From an uncultured bacterium (GTDB lineage Bacteria > Cyanobacteriota > Vampirovibrionia > Gastranaerophilales > Gastranaerophilaceae), in contig CASFTJ010000011.1 in the NCBI GenBank assembly GCA_949297715.1, positions 1 to 49,172 of the forward strand: DNA of 49,172 nucleotides, given 5' to 3'. The position numbers were made by a program, and so were the translations under genes. The notes under the pieces were generated by a model that had not been told where the DNA came from, ran no database searches, and worked only from the letters and a program-made list of their open reading frames with translations. Positions 26,087 to 35,279 of the stretch are shown here, piece after piece; the stretch's first letter is position 1, and each line of letters starts with the position of its first letter.

Positions 26087-27570
26087 ACAAGATACAAAAT
26101 ATAAGTGATAAAATTGACAATTACAAAGAAGATACCGTAATTCAATCCTTGCCATCGGTTGCTTATGTAAACCGAGCGAAAAAATGCATAGAAAACGGCA
26201 AACTAAAAGAAGCTTTGGATATTTTGCAAGAAGCCAAAAGCCTTCCGCAGGAAGATGCGCTTGTATTTAAATATGAAGGACTTGTATATGACAAACTTTT
26301 AAGATTTGTCGATGCGGTTAAAGCTTACAAAAAATCAGCAAACCTTAACCAAAATGATAAAATGATATGGAAACTATTAGGTTTTGCACTTTTAAACACA
26401 GGGATATACGACGAAGCAATAGAAGCATTTGAAAATGCAGATAAAATAACCTCAGCCAACTCAGAAGTTTTAATGGGCTGGGGCATGACATTGATGAAAC
26501 AAAAAAAAGAAGCCGCTGCAAGAGAAAAATTTGTCGAATCCGCCAAAGCAAACAAATACAATCTTAACGCACTTTTTCTGGCCTCTGTAATGGAAATAAA
26601 GCTTAAAATGTACGAAGAAGCTGAAAGCAAGCTTCAATTTCTAGCAAATGTTGCGCCAAACGAGGGGAATTCTTACGAATATGCAAAACTGAAATTTTTA
26701 CAAAAAGATTATGAAAGCGCACTTTTTTATGCCAACAAATCGCTTGACTTTAATAAGAACATGCTGCCTTCATATTTACTAAAAGGCGAGATTTACCGAA
26801 TTAAAGACGCCGAAAAAGATTCGCTCGAAAACTACCAAAAAGCCGAAACTTTATCTCTAATTGCCCCAAGCTTATATATAGAATGGTCATTTTCGCTTAT
26901 CAGGTTTGGGAAATATGATGAAGCAAGAGAAAAAATTTCAAAAGCATCAGAAATGGATTCAGACAATTCTGAAGTAAAACTAATTAAGGCTTATCTTGAT
27001 ACAATAAGCGGTCAGACAGAAAACTGTAAAGAAATTTTTGAGCATGCCGCAGATAACCCTGAAACGGCCTCATTTGCAAATATGGGACTTGGATTTTTAT
27101 ATTGCACGGAAGGTAATTACACAGAAGGAATCCATTGTTTTAAATCAGCTCTTGCCTCGGATTTACACGATCCGATTAATTACTACTACATAGCAAAAGC
27201 CTATATGCATCTTGGGGATAGCACAAATACAAAAGAATACTTTGAGCATGCCATAAAAGAAAACCCAAGACATTTAAAAACTTATATTGATTACGCAAAA
27301 TTTTTGATTTCTGAAGAAAATATTGCCGAAGCGGGCAGAAAGCTTCGCAAATCGCTAAAACATGGTGAAAACAATCTTGAAATTTTAAACATGCTGTTTT
27401 TAACAAGTTACATACTTGTCAAAGAAAACGTTTGTGAATATAATATAAAAGAAGCCTTAGAGTTAGAGAAAAAGATTAGAAGTATAAATGAAGACGGATT
27501 CAAATACCCTGACAAGTCGGCAGAATTGACCGAGATGTTGAACAAGCTTCAGGAAAAGGAAAATAATTGA
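26059..27570 (+). CDS. tetratricopeptide-repeat protein
   Basis: 503 aa. From about residue 30 to the end the sequence is a chain of TPR units, for example [59 protein letters not shown] and [20 protein letters not shown]. No signal peptide or TM segment is seen, so it is presumably a cytoplasmic scaffold or regulator. It overlaps kdsC upstream by 28 bp and lysC downstream by 4 bp (TTGA), so all three are translationally coupled. The partner is unknown. Confidence 0.9.
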   Translation: MSDWLEKLINKIQNISDKIDNYKEDTVIQSLPSVAYVNRAKKCIENGKLKEALDILQEAKSLPQEDALVFKYEGLVYDKLLRFVDAVKAYKKSANLNQNDKMIWKLLGFALLNTGIYDEAIEAFENADKITSANSEVLMGWGMTLMKQKKEAAAREKFVESAKANKYNLNALFLASVMEIKLKMYEEAESKLQFLANVAPNEGNSYEYAKLKFLQKDYESALFYANKSLDFNKNMLPSYLLKGEIYRIKDAEKDSLENYQKAETLSLIAPSLYIEWSFSLIRFGKYDEAREKISKASEMDSDNSEVKLIKAYLDTISGQTENCKEIFEHAADNPETASFANMGLGFLYCTEGNYTEGIHCFKSALASDLHDPINYYYIAKAYMHLGDSTNTKEYFEHAIKENPRHLKTYIDYAKFLISEENIAEAGRKLRKSLKHGENNLEILNMLFLTSYILVKENVCEYNIKEALELEKKIRSINEDGFKYPDKSAELTEMLNKLQEKENN

Positions 27571-28832
27571 AAAAAATAATAGTACAAAAATTTGGCGGAA
27601 CCTCTGTCGCAGATACAGATAAGATAAAAAATGTTGCCAAAACGGTTATAAAAGAAAAAGAAAACGGGAATGATGTTGTAGTTGTGGTTTCAGCGATGGG
27701 ACACACGACGGATTATTTGGTAAAAATGGCAAAAGAGATAATGCCAAATCCTTCAAGCAGAGAGATGGACATGCTTCTTTCAACAGGAGAGGGCGTGTCG
27801 ATAGCGCTTTTAGCTATGGCAATTCAGGCACAAGGATATGAGGCGGTAAGCTTTAATGCAATGCAAATCGGGATTATGACAGAAAATGTCCACTCCAAAG
27901 CCAGAATAACCGATATTAAAACAGATAAACTTAAAAAGAATTTAAAAGAAGGAAAAATAATTGTAGTTGCTGGATTTCAAGGGGTAACCGAGGATGGAGA
28001 AATTACGACTTTAGGCAGAGGCGGCTCCGACACATCGGCTGTAGCTCTGGCTGCCGCATTAAACGCCGAAAGGTGCGATATTTATACAGACGTAGAAGGT
28101 GTTTACACAACAGACCCCAGAATAGTTCCTAAAGCCACACGTCTGAAAGAAATTTCTTATGAAGAAATGCTGGAACTTGCTCACGCAGGTGCAAACGTGA
28201 TGCACCCGAGAAGTGTTGAAACAGCGAAAATTTTCAACGTTCCGATACGTGTGAGAAGCAGTTTTAAAACCGACAATTTAGGTACATTAATATTAGGAGT
28301 TGACAAAATGGAAATATATAAACCCGTCACAGGAGTCGCAGCAGACTTATCACAAGCAAGAATTGTAGTTTGTGATGTTCCGGATACACCGGGGCAGGCT
28401 GCAAAATTATTCGGAAACCTTGCAAAAGAACATATTTCAGTCGATATGATTATCCAGTCATACGCAAGAAAGGTTTCAAATACAAATGACATAGCCTTTA
28501 CTGTTGACAGCGCAGATCTTGACAAAACGATTAAGACACTTGAAGCGATAAAAAAAGATTTGAACTGCGGAGATATACAGGTAAATGACAATATAGCAAA
28601 AGTTTCAATAGTAGGTGCCGGCATGATAGATAGACCCGGTATAGCCTCCACAATGTTCCAAACCCTTGCTGAACTTGGTGTAAACATCAAAATGATTTCG
28701 ACAAGTGAAATTAAAATAAGTTGTCTTGTAGATAAAGAAGATGCAAATAAAGCCCTGAAAGCACTTCATAGTATATTTGAACTTGAAGGAAGCGAAACGG
28801 CAGTAGTAAAAGGCGACCTGCCAAACGTATAA
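27567..28832 (+). CDS. lysC: aspartate kinase
   Basis: 421 aa. Aspartokinase phosphorylates aspartate in the first step to lysine, threonine, methionine and diaminopimelate. The catalytic domain starts [32 protein letters not shown] is the nucleotide/Asp site. C-terminal tandem ACT domains (about 265-410; [34 protein letters not shown]) bind the feedback amino acid. The start is TTG, overlapping the TPR stop as TTGA. Length matches the beta-type or monofunctional enzymes. No lysine riboswitch is seen; it is internal to an operon. Confidence 0.95.
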   Translation: MKKIIVQKFGGTSVADTDKIKNVAKTVIKEKENGNDVVVVVSAMGHTTDYLVKMAKEIMPNPSSREMDMLLSTGEGVSIALLAMAIQAQGYEAVSFNAMQIGIMTENVHSKARITDIKTDKLKKNLKEGKIIVVAGFQGVTEDGEITTLGRGGSDTSAVALAAALNAERCDIYTDVEGVYTTDPRIVPKATRLKEISYEEMLELAHAGANVMHPRSVETAKIFNVPIRVRSSFKTDNLGTLILGVDKMEIYKPVTGVAADLSQARIVVCDVPDTPGQAAKLFGNLAKEHISVDMIIQSYARKVSNTNDIAFTVDSADLDKTIKTLEAIKKDLNCGDIQVNDNIAKVSIVGAGMIDRPGIASTMFQTLAELGVNIKMISTSEIKISCLVDKEDANKALKALHSIFELEGSETAVVKGDLPNV

Positions 28833-28860
28833 TTTAAGGGGAATTTTTATTAAACTTAAA

Positions 28861-28900
28861 GAATGCGCGGTTTTCATAAAGAAAACCGCGCATTCTTTAT
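28861..28900. terminator. terminator after lysC
   Basis: A perfect 15-bp stem, GAATGCGCGGTTTTC / GAAAACCGCGCATTC with loop ATAAA, is followed by TTTAT. It ends the kdsC-TPR-lysC operon. Confidence 0.9.
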
Positions 28901-29500
28901 CACTCCATCATTTTGATGCATCGTTTAACGCACCAAAATAATAAAATTAATAAATAAAACCTACGGCGGGTATTGCGCTAGAATGTCGGTCGCTTTTGTG
29001 AAAAAGCGACGCAAACTACGCCCTGAACTTCGTTCACTAATTATTTGTAATTGTTTCACCTAAAGCAAGCAAACTCGCTTCGCTCAAACAAAGCTTGCTT
29101 TTGATGTCGTGAAACAAAACAATGATTGCTCACTACGTAAAGGGCGGTTATATTTAAAAGTAATTTTTTTCAAATGATTTTATTTATAATTTGGTGCGTC
29201 AAAACGACGCACCCTACTGCTAAATAACTTAAACATTCTAAAAAAATAAACTTTGCGACGATAGCGGAGTGAGCAATAATAGCAAACGAAAGGAGAACAA
29301 AGCCGTCTTTGTTTGAGCGGATCGAGTTAGACGGCTTTAATCTTGAGCTTAGCTTATTATTAGCGAACGAAAGCGTGTCGATGGTTTTGAGGCACTTTTT
29401 CCATAAAAAGTGCCCCTGTCCGGAGGACTTTTATATATATTATTATTTTCAATGCGTCGGAAAGACGCACCTATTTTTTCTAATTCACCCGAATATATAT
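28901..29500. repeat. gene-free region with hairpins and dispersed repeat modules
   Basis: No credible gene. Several strong dyads are seen: GTCGCTTTT-GTGA-AAAAGCGAC (28989-29010); nested GTTTCAC...GTGAAAC (29054-29115) with AAAGCAAGC...GCTTGCTTT inside; GGTGCGTC...GACGCACC (29193-29213); AAAGCCGTCT...AGACGGCTTT (29299-29338); GGCACTTTTT-CCAT-AAAAAGTGCC (29391-29414); GTCCGGAGGAC (29418-29428); TGCGTC...GACGCA (29453-29469). From 29345 to 29428 the sequence matches 118-201 closely. These look like non-autonomous palindromic repeats. Confidence 0.7.
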
Positions 29501-29506
29501 TTTCAA

Positions 29507-29535
29507 ACAAAAAAAAGGGAGCTGAATTGCTCCCG
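29507..29535 (-). terminator. minus-strand terminator without an assigned gene
   Basis: On the minus strand GGGAGC-AATTCA-GCTCCC is followed by ten T. No minus-strand protein gene lies upstream of it, which suggests an RNA transcript ending here. Confidence 0.7.
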
Positions 29536-29737
29536 TTGGAATTAAGAATAGCTGGAAGTATGAAAAAGATTTAATTATATTTAACCTGAATTAATAAAGA
29601 AGCACAATTACACGGTTATCGGGTATTTAAAGAAGCAAAATAGCCGAACATGCCCTCTCCAAACATGCCGGCATGGGGGATTTTAGAGAAAAGTGTAAAA
29701 AAAACACTATTAAAATAAGTGTACATTTGTCACTTTA
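29507..29737 (-). ncRNA. candidate small RNA, about 230 nt
   Basis: A minus-strand promoter, TTGAAA (29769-29764), 17 bp, TATAAG (29746-29741), predicts a start near 29735, and the terminator at 29535-29507 gives an end. The region between has no convincing ORF but has dyads: AAGTG...CACTT, AGTGT-A8-ACACT (29692-29708) and CATGCCGGCATG (29664-29675). It does not match tmRNA, 6S or RNase P as far as I can tell by eye. Expression is inferred only. Confidence 0.4.
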
Positions 29738-29796
29738 TGCCTTATATGCGGTATTTACAAGGATTTCAACCGCTTAACAAAACTTTATAATAGGGG

Positions 29797-29825
29797 TTGA
29801 CAAATAATTTTTTGTAGTTTATAGT
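29797..29825 (+). promoter_or_regulatory. near-consensus sigma-70 promoter
   Basis: TTGACA (29797-29802), 17 bp, TATAGT (29820-29825). It should drive the 99-aa gene at 29888 and is back to back with the candidate minus-strand promoter at 29741-29769. Confidence 0.75.
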
Positions 29826-29887
29826 AAGAATGTAAGGATGAAGTGTTGAATAAACACTTAATAAGACCTCAAGAGAGGAGGATTACA

Positions 29888-30187
29888 ATGAGAATAGGCA
29901 GAATAGAAAACAACAGCAGAAAATATATCTCCTTCGGTGAAGGAAACATGAATAATATAACCCCGAGTGTAGCGATTTTAGCATTACAAAACCCCAACGC
30001 TAAAATCAACTTTGAAAACGACCTTAAACGTTCAAGCAAATCGGATATGGTTCAGAACCCCAACTTCGTTACTGCTTTCATAAACAAAGTAGGACGTGCA
30101 ATCAATGAATTCAAAAGAACCGCTCCGGTTGCAAAAGAATCAAATATCAACCCTGATATTTACAATCATATAAGTTATACAGCTTAG
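29888..30187 (+). CDS. small hypothetical protein
   Basis: 99 aa from the ATG preceded by GAGAGGAGG; an upstream TTG extension would read through that ribosome site. It is basic, starts MRIGRIENNSRKYISFGEG, and has no signal peptide, TM segment or Cys. It contains a helical middle (VAILALQNPNAKINFENDL) and ends ...NHISYTA. A strong promoter and strong ribosome site suggest high expression. The family is not recognised. Confidence 0.7.
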   Translation: MRIGRIENNSRKYISFGEGNMNNITPSVAILALQNPNAKINFENDLKRSSKSDMVQNPNFVTAFINKVGRAINEFKRTAPVAKESNINPDIYNHISYTA

Positions 30188-30318
30188 TAATAAGCGAAAA
30201 CCAGACAAGAATTATATAATACACATTTACCCATCTTACTAAATTATTTTTACCCCACTAACCGAATATTTTTTTCATAACCTGATTTACTCTTTAAGAA
30301 AGAAAGGAGATTCAGGTT

Positions 30319-30699
30319 ATGAACGAAAAAATAAAAGCACTGCGCAGCAATTCACAAGAGGCGCAGTTTTATTTTGAGAAAATTTTAGCATACACACTAG
30401 GCCCCGTTGAACTAAAGAGCCTAATGGACAAAAACGATGTAGAGCTTATAGACGTAAGACGTACGGAAGACTATGAGATAAGCCATATTCCCGGCGCAAT
30501 TTCGATTCCCAAAGACGAACTTGCCGATAATATTAACAAACTTTCAAAAGACAAAATAAACGTTATCTATTGCTACAATCAACAATGCCACTTAGGGGCA
30601 AGAGCCGCATTAATTTTAGCGGATTACGAATATCCCGTAATGCTTTTGGAAGGCGGTTTTCAAGTTTGGAAAGAAGACTTCCGCTTTGCAGTAACTTAA
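30319..30699 (+). CDS. rhodanese-like sulfurtransferase
   Basis: 126 aa, one rhodanese domain. It has ELIDVRRTEDYEISHIPGAI (the D-R and H-I-P-G-A landmarks). The active-site loop YCYNQQCHLGARAA contains C90, which fits the C-x4-R pattern (CHLGAR); C85 is an extra Cys in the loop. It probably transfers sulfane sulfur, but the acceptor is unknown. The N-terminal 28 residues are a helical extension before the domain. AAAGGAG precedes the ATG. It appears monocistronic. Confidence 0.88.
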   Translation: MNEKIKALRSNSQEAQFYFEKILAYTLGPVELKSLMDKNDVELIDVRRTEDYEISHIPGAISIPKDELADNINKLSKDKINVIYCYNQQCHLGARAALILADYEYPVMLLEGGFQVWKEDFRFAVT

Positions 30700-30862
30700 A
30701 AAGTTTAAAAAACATTAAGCTTAAAAAACATCCTGAAACACAAGCCTGCAGCGCTATTAAACCAATTATATATTTCTAAATACTTATAAAACTAGTAATT
30801 TTTTTTATATTTTATTTTTAATAGAATATAAGTGTGAGCTCAAAAAATTGAAAGGAAAGAAA

Positions 30863-31510
30863 ATGGCAGTAGATAGTGTGAATGGAAATAACAATACCGC
30901 TTTATATACCGGTATCGGCACGGTTGCGGGAGCCGGAGCAGGTGTTGCAACAGGATATCTAACAAAACCCTTCTTAAAAAATGGTGCCCCGACAGATGAA
31001 TTTGTTAAAGAGATAAATAGTGCAATTTTAAAGTCTGCAACATCCGATAAAAAAAGCTTCATAGAAGAAAGAATACAGGGAAAATCAATCTTAAAAGAAA
31101 TAGATGCTGCAAATGACATAGAAACCATTAAAGAACTAATAGTTGATTTTGATGCTGACGGTAATAAAGAGCTATCAGATATTTATGCTGTATCATTTGA
31201 TAGCCAATATGCTAACAGACCTATTGACCAAGTAAAAACATCCATAAAAAATGAATTTGTTAAAAAATCTAGAGACCTAGCAAATGAAGAATTTAATTAT
31301 CATTGGGATTTAGATAAAAAGAAGTTTATAAATTGCGAAGGCGATGAACTTGGTAAAGCTATTAAAGGTGTCGCAAGAAAAATTCAAGGTAAATATGCCG
31401 CAATTTACGGCTCAATAGGCGCAGCAACCCTCGGAATCGGCACATATCTATGTTGTAGAGATAAACAACCCAAAACACCGGAACAAACACCTGATAATAA
31501 AGTTCCATAA
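30863..31510 (+). CDS. hypothetical membrane protein with EF-hand-like loop
   Basis: 215 aa from the ATG after GAAAGGAAAG. Two glycine/alanine-rich hydrophobic segments flank a soluble helical middle: residues about 12-37 (LYTGIGTVAGAGAGVATGYL) and about 180-198 (YGSIGAATLGIGTYLCC). In the middle, DFDADGNKELSD (D-x-D-x-DG-x-x-x-L-x-D) has the spacing of an EF-hand or dockerin calcium loop. The short Pro-rich tail ends at a terminator. The family is not recognised; calcium binding is inferred from the motif alone. Confidence 0.7.
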   Translation: MAVDSVNGNNNTALYTGIGTVAGAGAGVATGYLTKPFLKNGAPTDEFVKEINSAILKSATSDKKSFIEERIQGKSILKEIDAANDIETIKELIVDFDADGNKELSDIYAVSFDSQYANRPIDQVKTSIKNEFVKKSRDLANEEFNYHWDLDKKKFINCEGDELGKAIKGVARKIQGKYAAIYGSIGAATLGIGTYLCCRDKQPKTPEQTPDNKVP

Positions 31511-31546
31511 CAATCAGAATTCAATATACAACTTTACTTGAACAAT

Positions 31547-31577
31547 AAAAACCCGATTTGTCGGGTTTTTATTTTGA
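31547..31577. terminator. bidirectional terminator
   Basis: AAAAACCCGA-TTTG-TCGGGTTTTT with T-rich flanks lies between two convergent genes (ends at 31510 and 31583). Confidence 0.88.
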
Positions 31578-31582
31578 GTTAA

Positions 31583-32287
31583 TTAAATATTTGCCCCGCC
31601 GTCATTTTTCATTTTATTGAGAACATTTTTGCTGCCGTCAATTGATTTTGCGTAATTAACTGTAAAATCTATCGCCTCATTATCTCTATCAATAGCCTCT
31701 TTCAAACCAATCATTTGCTCAAGCGTCAAATTCTCCATACCCTTCAAGTCATTAGAATTAAGGTAAGTTTTAAAAAGCTTCTGCGCTTCATAATCAAACC
31801 CCGGAAGCCCCTTGTAAAGCGAAAACCACTTGTAAAACTGATGCAGCATATAATAAGGATCAATCTCACCGTTTCTCAATATAAACATAGGCTTACTTTT
31901 AAATGAAAACCCGCTGTCGGTTAAAATATTGATATATAAAGCCTCTCCCCCTTTCAACTCACACACAAGCCCCTCATCTTCGCAAATAAACGCCAAAATC
32001 TTATCGGCATTATTGAGTTTGACAACCTTTGTTCCGTGAGATTTTATGTATTCAAGCAAAAGCGCGGGATTGTTCTTAACCCCGGAAACTATTTCTCTTA
32101 CTGTATTTAAGACCAATTCTTTATTCTTTTCGGTTTCAGAAGTCAAAGTAACCGTAACATTAGATGAGAGAATGGTTTTAGAGGTTTTATTCGCCGAACT
32201 TGTTTTCAAATGTTTGTCAAGCCTTGCAGAAAGCTGTTTTTCCTGCAACTTAAGAAAGAAATAAATAAGCTTTTTAAAAATATTCAT
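31583..32287 (-). CDS. hypothetical protein
   Basis: 234 aa from the ATG at 32287. The frame is open 14 codons further (TTG at 32329), where a GGAGG overlaps the would-be start, so the exact start is uncertain. The N-terminus is basic and amphipathic (MNIFKKLIYFFLKLQEKQLS) and may be membrane-associated. The rest is mixed alpha/beta with VREIVSGVKNNPALLLEYIK, a strand-rich middle (FSFKSKPMFILRNGEIDPYY) and a helical C-terminus (LEQMIGLKEAIDRDNEAIDF). No family is recognised. Confidence 0.65.
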   Translation of the reverse strand: MNIFKKLIYFFLKLQEKQLSARLDKHLKTSSANKTSKTILSSNVTVTLTSETEKNKELVLNTVREIVSGVKNNPALLLEYIKSHGTKVVKLNNADKILAFICEDEGLVCELKGGEALYINILTDSGFSFKSKPMFILRNGEIDPYYMLHQFYKWFSLYKGLPGFDYEAQKLFKTYLNSNDLKGMENLTLEQMIGLKEAIDRDNEAIDFTVNYAKSIDGSKNVLNKMKNDGGANI

Positions 32288-32373
32288 AAAAAGATTATAT
32301 AACAACAGCCCCGCAAGACTTTCCTCCAAAAAGACTAAATATTAAAATTGTATAAAGATTGTACAAAATACAC

Positions 32374-32402
32374 TTGCTTTTTAATACCCTTTATTTTATA
32401 AT
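32374..32402 (+). promoter_or_regulatory. adhE promoter
   Basis: TTGCTT (32374-32379), 17 bp, perfect TATAAT (32397-32402). The expected start point is about 32409, inside the Rex-like operator, giving a leader of about 100 nt before the adhE ATG. Confidence 0.75.
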
Positions 32403-32406
32403 GTAA

Positions 32407-32425
32407 TTGTGAAATTATTCACGAA
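32407..32425. promoter_or_regulatory. Rex-like operator at the adhE start point
   Basis: TTGTGAAATTATTCACGAA is an inverted repeat TTGTGAA-N4-TTCAC(G)AA. It matches the known Rex consensus TTGTGAANNNNTTCACAA except for one inserted G. It sits directly at the predicted transcription start, where a bound repressor would block initiation. Rex is the NADH/NAD+ sensor that represses adhE in many anaerobes. The rex gene itself is not in this window. Confidence 0.7.
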
Positions 32426-32509
32426 TTGAAATTTTACTATTATCCTGTTAAAATTAACATGCGGAATAAAAATAGCAATTGTCAAGTTACGATTAAGGAG
32501 AAAATAATT

Positions 32510-35182
32510 ATGACAACAAAAAGCAAAAAAACAGTTGAAAACCTGGAAAAGACTTTAAACAAGTCAACCCTGGTAGACAACGCAGAGCAATTGGAATTGC
32601 TTATTGAAAGAGTTAAGAAAGCTCAAAAAATCTATTCAAACTTTACACAAGAACAAGTTGATGCGATATTCAAAGCAGCAGCAACAGCAGCAGACAAAGC
32701 ACGTATTCCATTAGCAAGAATGGCTTATGAAGAAACAGGAATGGGTGTTTTGGAAGACAAAATTATCAAAAACCATTTCGCATCAGAATACATTTACAAC
32801 AAACACAAAAATGCAAAGACTTGCGGAATTATTAAAGAAGACAAAGCAAACGGAATCAAAGTTGTTGCAGAACCTTTAGGTGTAATCGCAGGTATTGTTC
32901 CGACAACAAACCCGACTTCAACAGCAATTTTCAAATCATTAATAGCTTTAAAAACAAGAAACGCAATAATCTTCTCACCGCACCCTAGAGCAACAAAATG
33001 TACAATAGAAGCAGCAAAAGTTGTTCTTGAAGCAGCCGTAAAAGCCGGCGCACCTGAAGATATTATCGGCTGGATTGATGTACCATCAATTGATTTATCA
33101 AATCAGTTAATGAAACACGAATCAATCTCCTGCATATTGGCAACAGGCGGCCCGGGAATGGTAAAAGCAGCTTATTCATCAGGCAACCCTGCATTAGGTG
33201 TAGGCCCCGGAAACGCTGCCGCTGTAATTGACGAAACAGCAGATATCAAAATGGCAGTTTCATCAATTATTATGTCAAAAACTTTTGATAACGGTATGAT
33301 TTGCGCATCAGAACAATCCGTAGTCGTTGTTGACAAAATTTATGAAGAAGTTAAGAAAGAATTCATATACAGAGGCTGCCACTTATTAAGTGCTGCCGAT
33401 GAAAAGAAAATGATTGCATTGCCGTTCATTGATCCAAAACGCGGAACAGCACATCCTGACATCGTAGGTCAGCCAGCACGCAAAATTGCAGAACTTTCAG
33501 GCTTTGAAGTACCTGCAAACACAAAAGTTCTTCTGGCAGAAAGACCGACCGTAGATTGGGAAGATCCGTTCTCAAGAGAAAAATTATCACCGATTTTGAC
33601 AATGTACAAAGCAAAAGACTTTGACGATGCAACAGAAATGGCATACGAACTTGTATCAAAAGGCGGAGCAGGCCACTCTGCAGACCTTTATACAGACACA
33701 CGCTGCCAGGAAAGAGTTGACAAATTTGCAGAAAAAATGCCGGCTTGCCGTGTATTAATCAACTCACCGTCAGCACAGGGCGGTATCGGAGATTTGTACA
33801 ACTTCAAACTTGAACCGTCACTTTCACTAGGCTGCGGTTCTTGGGGTAAGAACGCAATTTCCGGAAACATCGGAGTTGAAAACTTATTGAACTACAAAAC
33901 AGTTGCTGAAAGGAGAGAAAATATGCTTTGGTTCAAAGTTCCGCCGAAAGTTTACTTCAAAAGAGGCGCAGTTGATTTAGCACTTCGTGAACTTCAAGGC
34001 AAAAAACGCGCTTTCATCGTAACTGACAGATTCCTATTCAACTCAGGTGCGGTAAACAGCATAGTAAACGTGTTGGATGAAATCGGTATTGATCACCAAA
34101 TCTTCTTTGATGTAAAACCGGATCCGACATTATCAACAATCAATCAGGCAATGGACATCATAAGACCATACGAACCGGATGTAATTATATCACTCGGCGG
34201 CGGCTCTCCGATGGATGCTGCAAAAATTATGTGGTTAATGTATGAACAACCTGATACAGTATTTGAAGATATTTCAATGAGATTTATGGATATCAGAAAG
34301 AGAATTTGCAGAATACCTGAATTAGGTAAGAAAGCAACAATGGTTGCAATTCCGACAACTTCAGGAACAGGTTCGGAAGTAACTCCGTTTGCAATCATTA
34401 CTGATGACGAAACTCACGTAAAATATGCAATTGCAGATTATGCATTAACACCGAATATGGCAATCATTGATCCTAACTTTGTTGACGGTATGCCAAAAGG
34501 TTTGACAGCCGCTTCCGGTATTGATGCTTTGGTTCACTCAATCGAAGCTTATGTATCAGCAATGGCTACAAACTTCACAAATTCAAATGCATTAGAAGCA
34601 TCAAAACTTGTATTCAGATATTTGGAAAGATCTTGGAAAGAAGGCGCAAATGATCCTGTAGCAAGAGAAAAAATGCACTATGCGGCAACAATTGCAGGTA
34701 TGGCATTTGCAAACGCATTCTTAGGATTATGCCACTCAATGGCTCACAAATTGGGTGCAATGTTTAACGTACCTCACGGTGTGGCTAACGCATTGTTAAT
34801 CAGACAGGTAATCAAATACAACTCAACAGATTGCCCGAAAAAACAATGTATCTTCCCGCAATACAAATTCCCGAATGCAAAATCAAAATATGCACAAATT
34901 GCAGATGAATTAGGATTGGGCGGAAAGAACGACGACGAAAAAGTTCAATTGTTAATCGACGCTATCGACAAATTGATGAAAGCAGTTAACTTACCGAATT
35001 CAATCAAAGACTTCGGTGTTAAAGAAGCAGACTTCAATGCTAAGTTAGACGAAATGGTTGAACTTGCATTTGACGATCAATGTACAGGTGCAAACCCGGC
35101 TTATCCGTTGATGGAAGATATCAAAGCTATTTACAAAGATGCTTACGAAGGTATCGTAAGAGATTACTATCCGGCTAAGTAG
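32510..35182 (+). CDS. adhE: bifunctional acetaldehyde-CoA/alcohol dehydrogenase
   Basis: 890 aa from the ATG preceded by AAGGAG; an upstream extension is non-coding leader. AdhE reduces acetyl-CoA to acetaldehyde and then ethanol, regenerating two NAD+. The N-terminal aldehyde dehydrogenase half (about 1-440) has IVPTTNPTSTAIFKSLIALK and the active-site Cys265 in NGMICASEQS. The C-terminal iron-dependent alcohol dehydrogenase half (about 460-890) has GGGSPMDAAKIMW, PTTSGTGSEVTPFAII and the metal-binding HSMAHKLGAMFNVPHG. Both halves are complete, and length is typical. It is monocistronic with its own promoter, Rex-like site and terminator. It would form spirosome filaments as known for the family. 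It points to anaerobic ethanol fermentation. Confidence 0.97.
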   Translation: MTTKSKKTVENLEKTLNKSTLVDNAEQLELLIERVKKAQKIYSNFTQEQVDAIFKAAATAADKARIPLARMAYEETGMGVLEDKIIKNHFASEYIYNKHKNAKTCGIIKEDKANGIKVVAEPLGVIAGIVPTTNPTSTAIFKSLIALKTRNAIIFSPHPRATKCTIEAAKVVLEAAVKAGAPEDIIGWIDVPSIDLSNQLMKHESISCILATGGPGMVKAAYSSGNPALGVGPGNAAAVIDETADIKMAVSSIIMSKTFDNGMICASEQSVVVVDKIYEEVKKEFIYRGCHLLSAADEKKMIALPFIDPKRGTAHPDIVGQPARKIAELSGFEVPANTKVLLAERPTVDWEDPFSREKLSPILTMYKAKDFDDATEMAYELVSKGGAGHSADLYTDTRCQERVDKFAEKMPACRVLINSPSAQGGIGDLYNFKLEPSLSLGCGSWGKNAISGNIGVENLLNYKTVAERRENMLWFKVPPKVYFKRGAVDLALRELQGKKRAFIVTDRFLFNSGAVNSIVNVLDEIGIDHQIFFDVKPDPTLSTINQAMDIIRPYEPDVIISLGGGSPMDAAKIMWLMYEQPDTVFEDISMRFMDIRKRICRIPELGKKATMVAIPTTSGTGSEVTPFAIITDDETHVKYAIADYALTPNMAIIDPNFVDGMPKGLTAASGIDALVHSIEAYVSAMATNFTNSNALEASKLVFRYLERSWKEGANDPVAREKMHYAATIAGMAFANAFLGLCHSMAHKLGAMFNVPHGVANALLIRQVIKYNSTDCPKKQCIFPQYKFPNAKSKYAQIADELGLGGKNDDEKVQLLIDAIDKLMKAVNLPNSIKDFGVKEADFNAKLDEMVELAFDDQCTGANPAYPLMEDIKAIYKDAYEGIVRDYYPAK

Positions 35183-35199
35183 TTTGATAAGACAAACCC

Positions 35200-35236
35200 A
35201 AAAAAGAACCGTCAGAATTGACGGTTCTTTTTTATA
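35200..35236. terminator. terminator after adhE
   Basis: AAAAAAGAACCGTC-AGAATT-GACGGTTCTTTTTT: a 14-bp perfect stem with T run. The A run on the left means that it may also serve the convergent prepilin gene. Confidence 0.92.
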
Positions 35237-35279
35237 AAAAAGCTAATTTACTGTAGAATAATTCAAATCAAATAATATA

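Noticed and set aside
27540-27570. Lysine riboswitch before lysC
   Set aside because: lysC starts inside the stop of the TPR gene; there is no leader.
29309-29545. 78-aa plus-strand frame across the repeat modules
   Set aside because: It spans several hairpins and the repeat copy; no ribosome site suited to it and no conserved motif.
28901-29887. Prophage or insertion sequence remnant
   Set aside because: No transposase or phage-like frame is visible; only hairpins and repeats.
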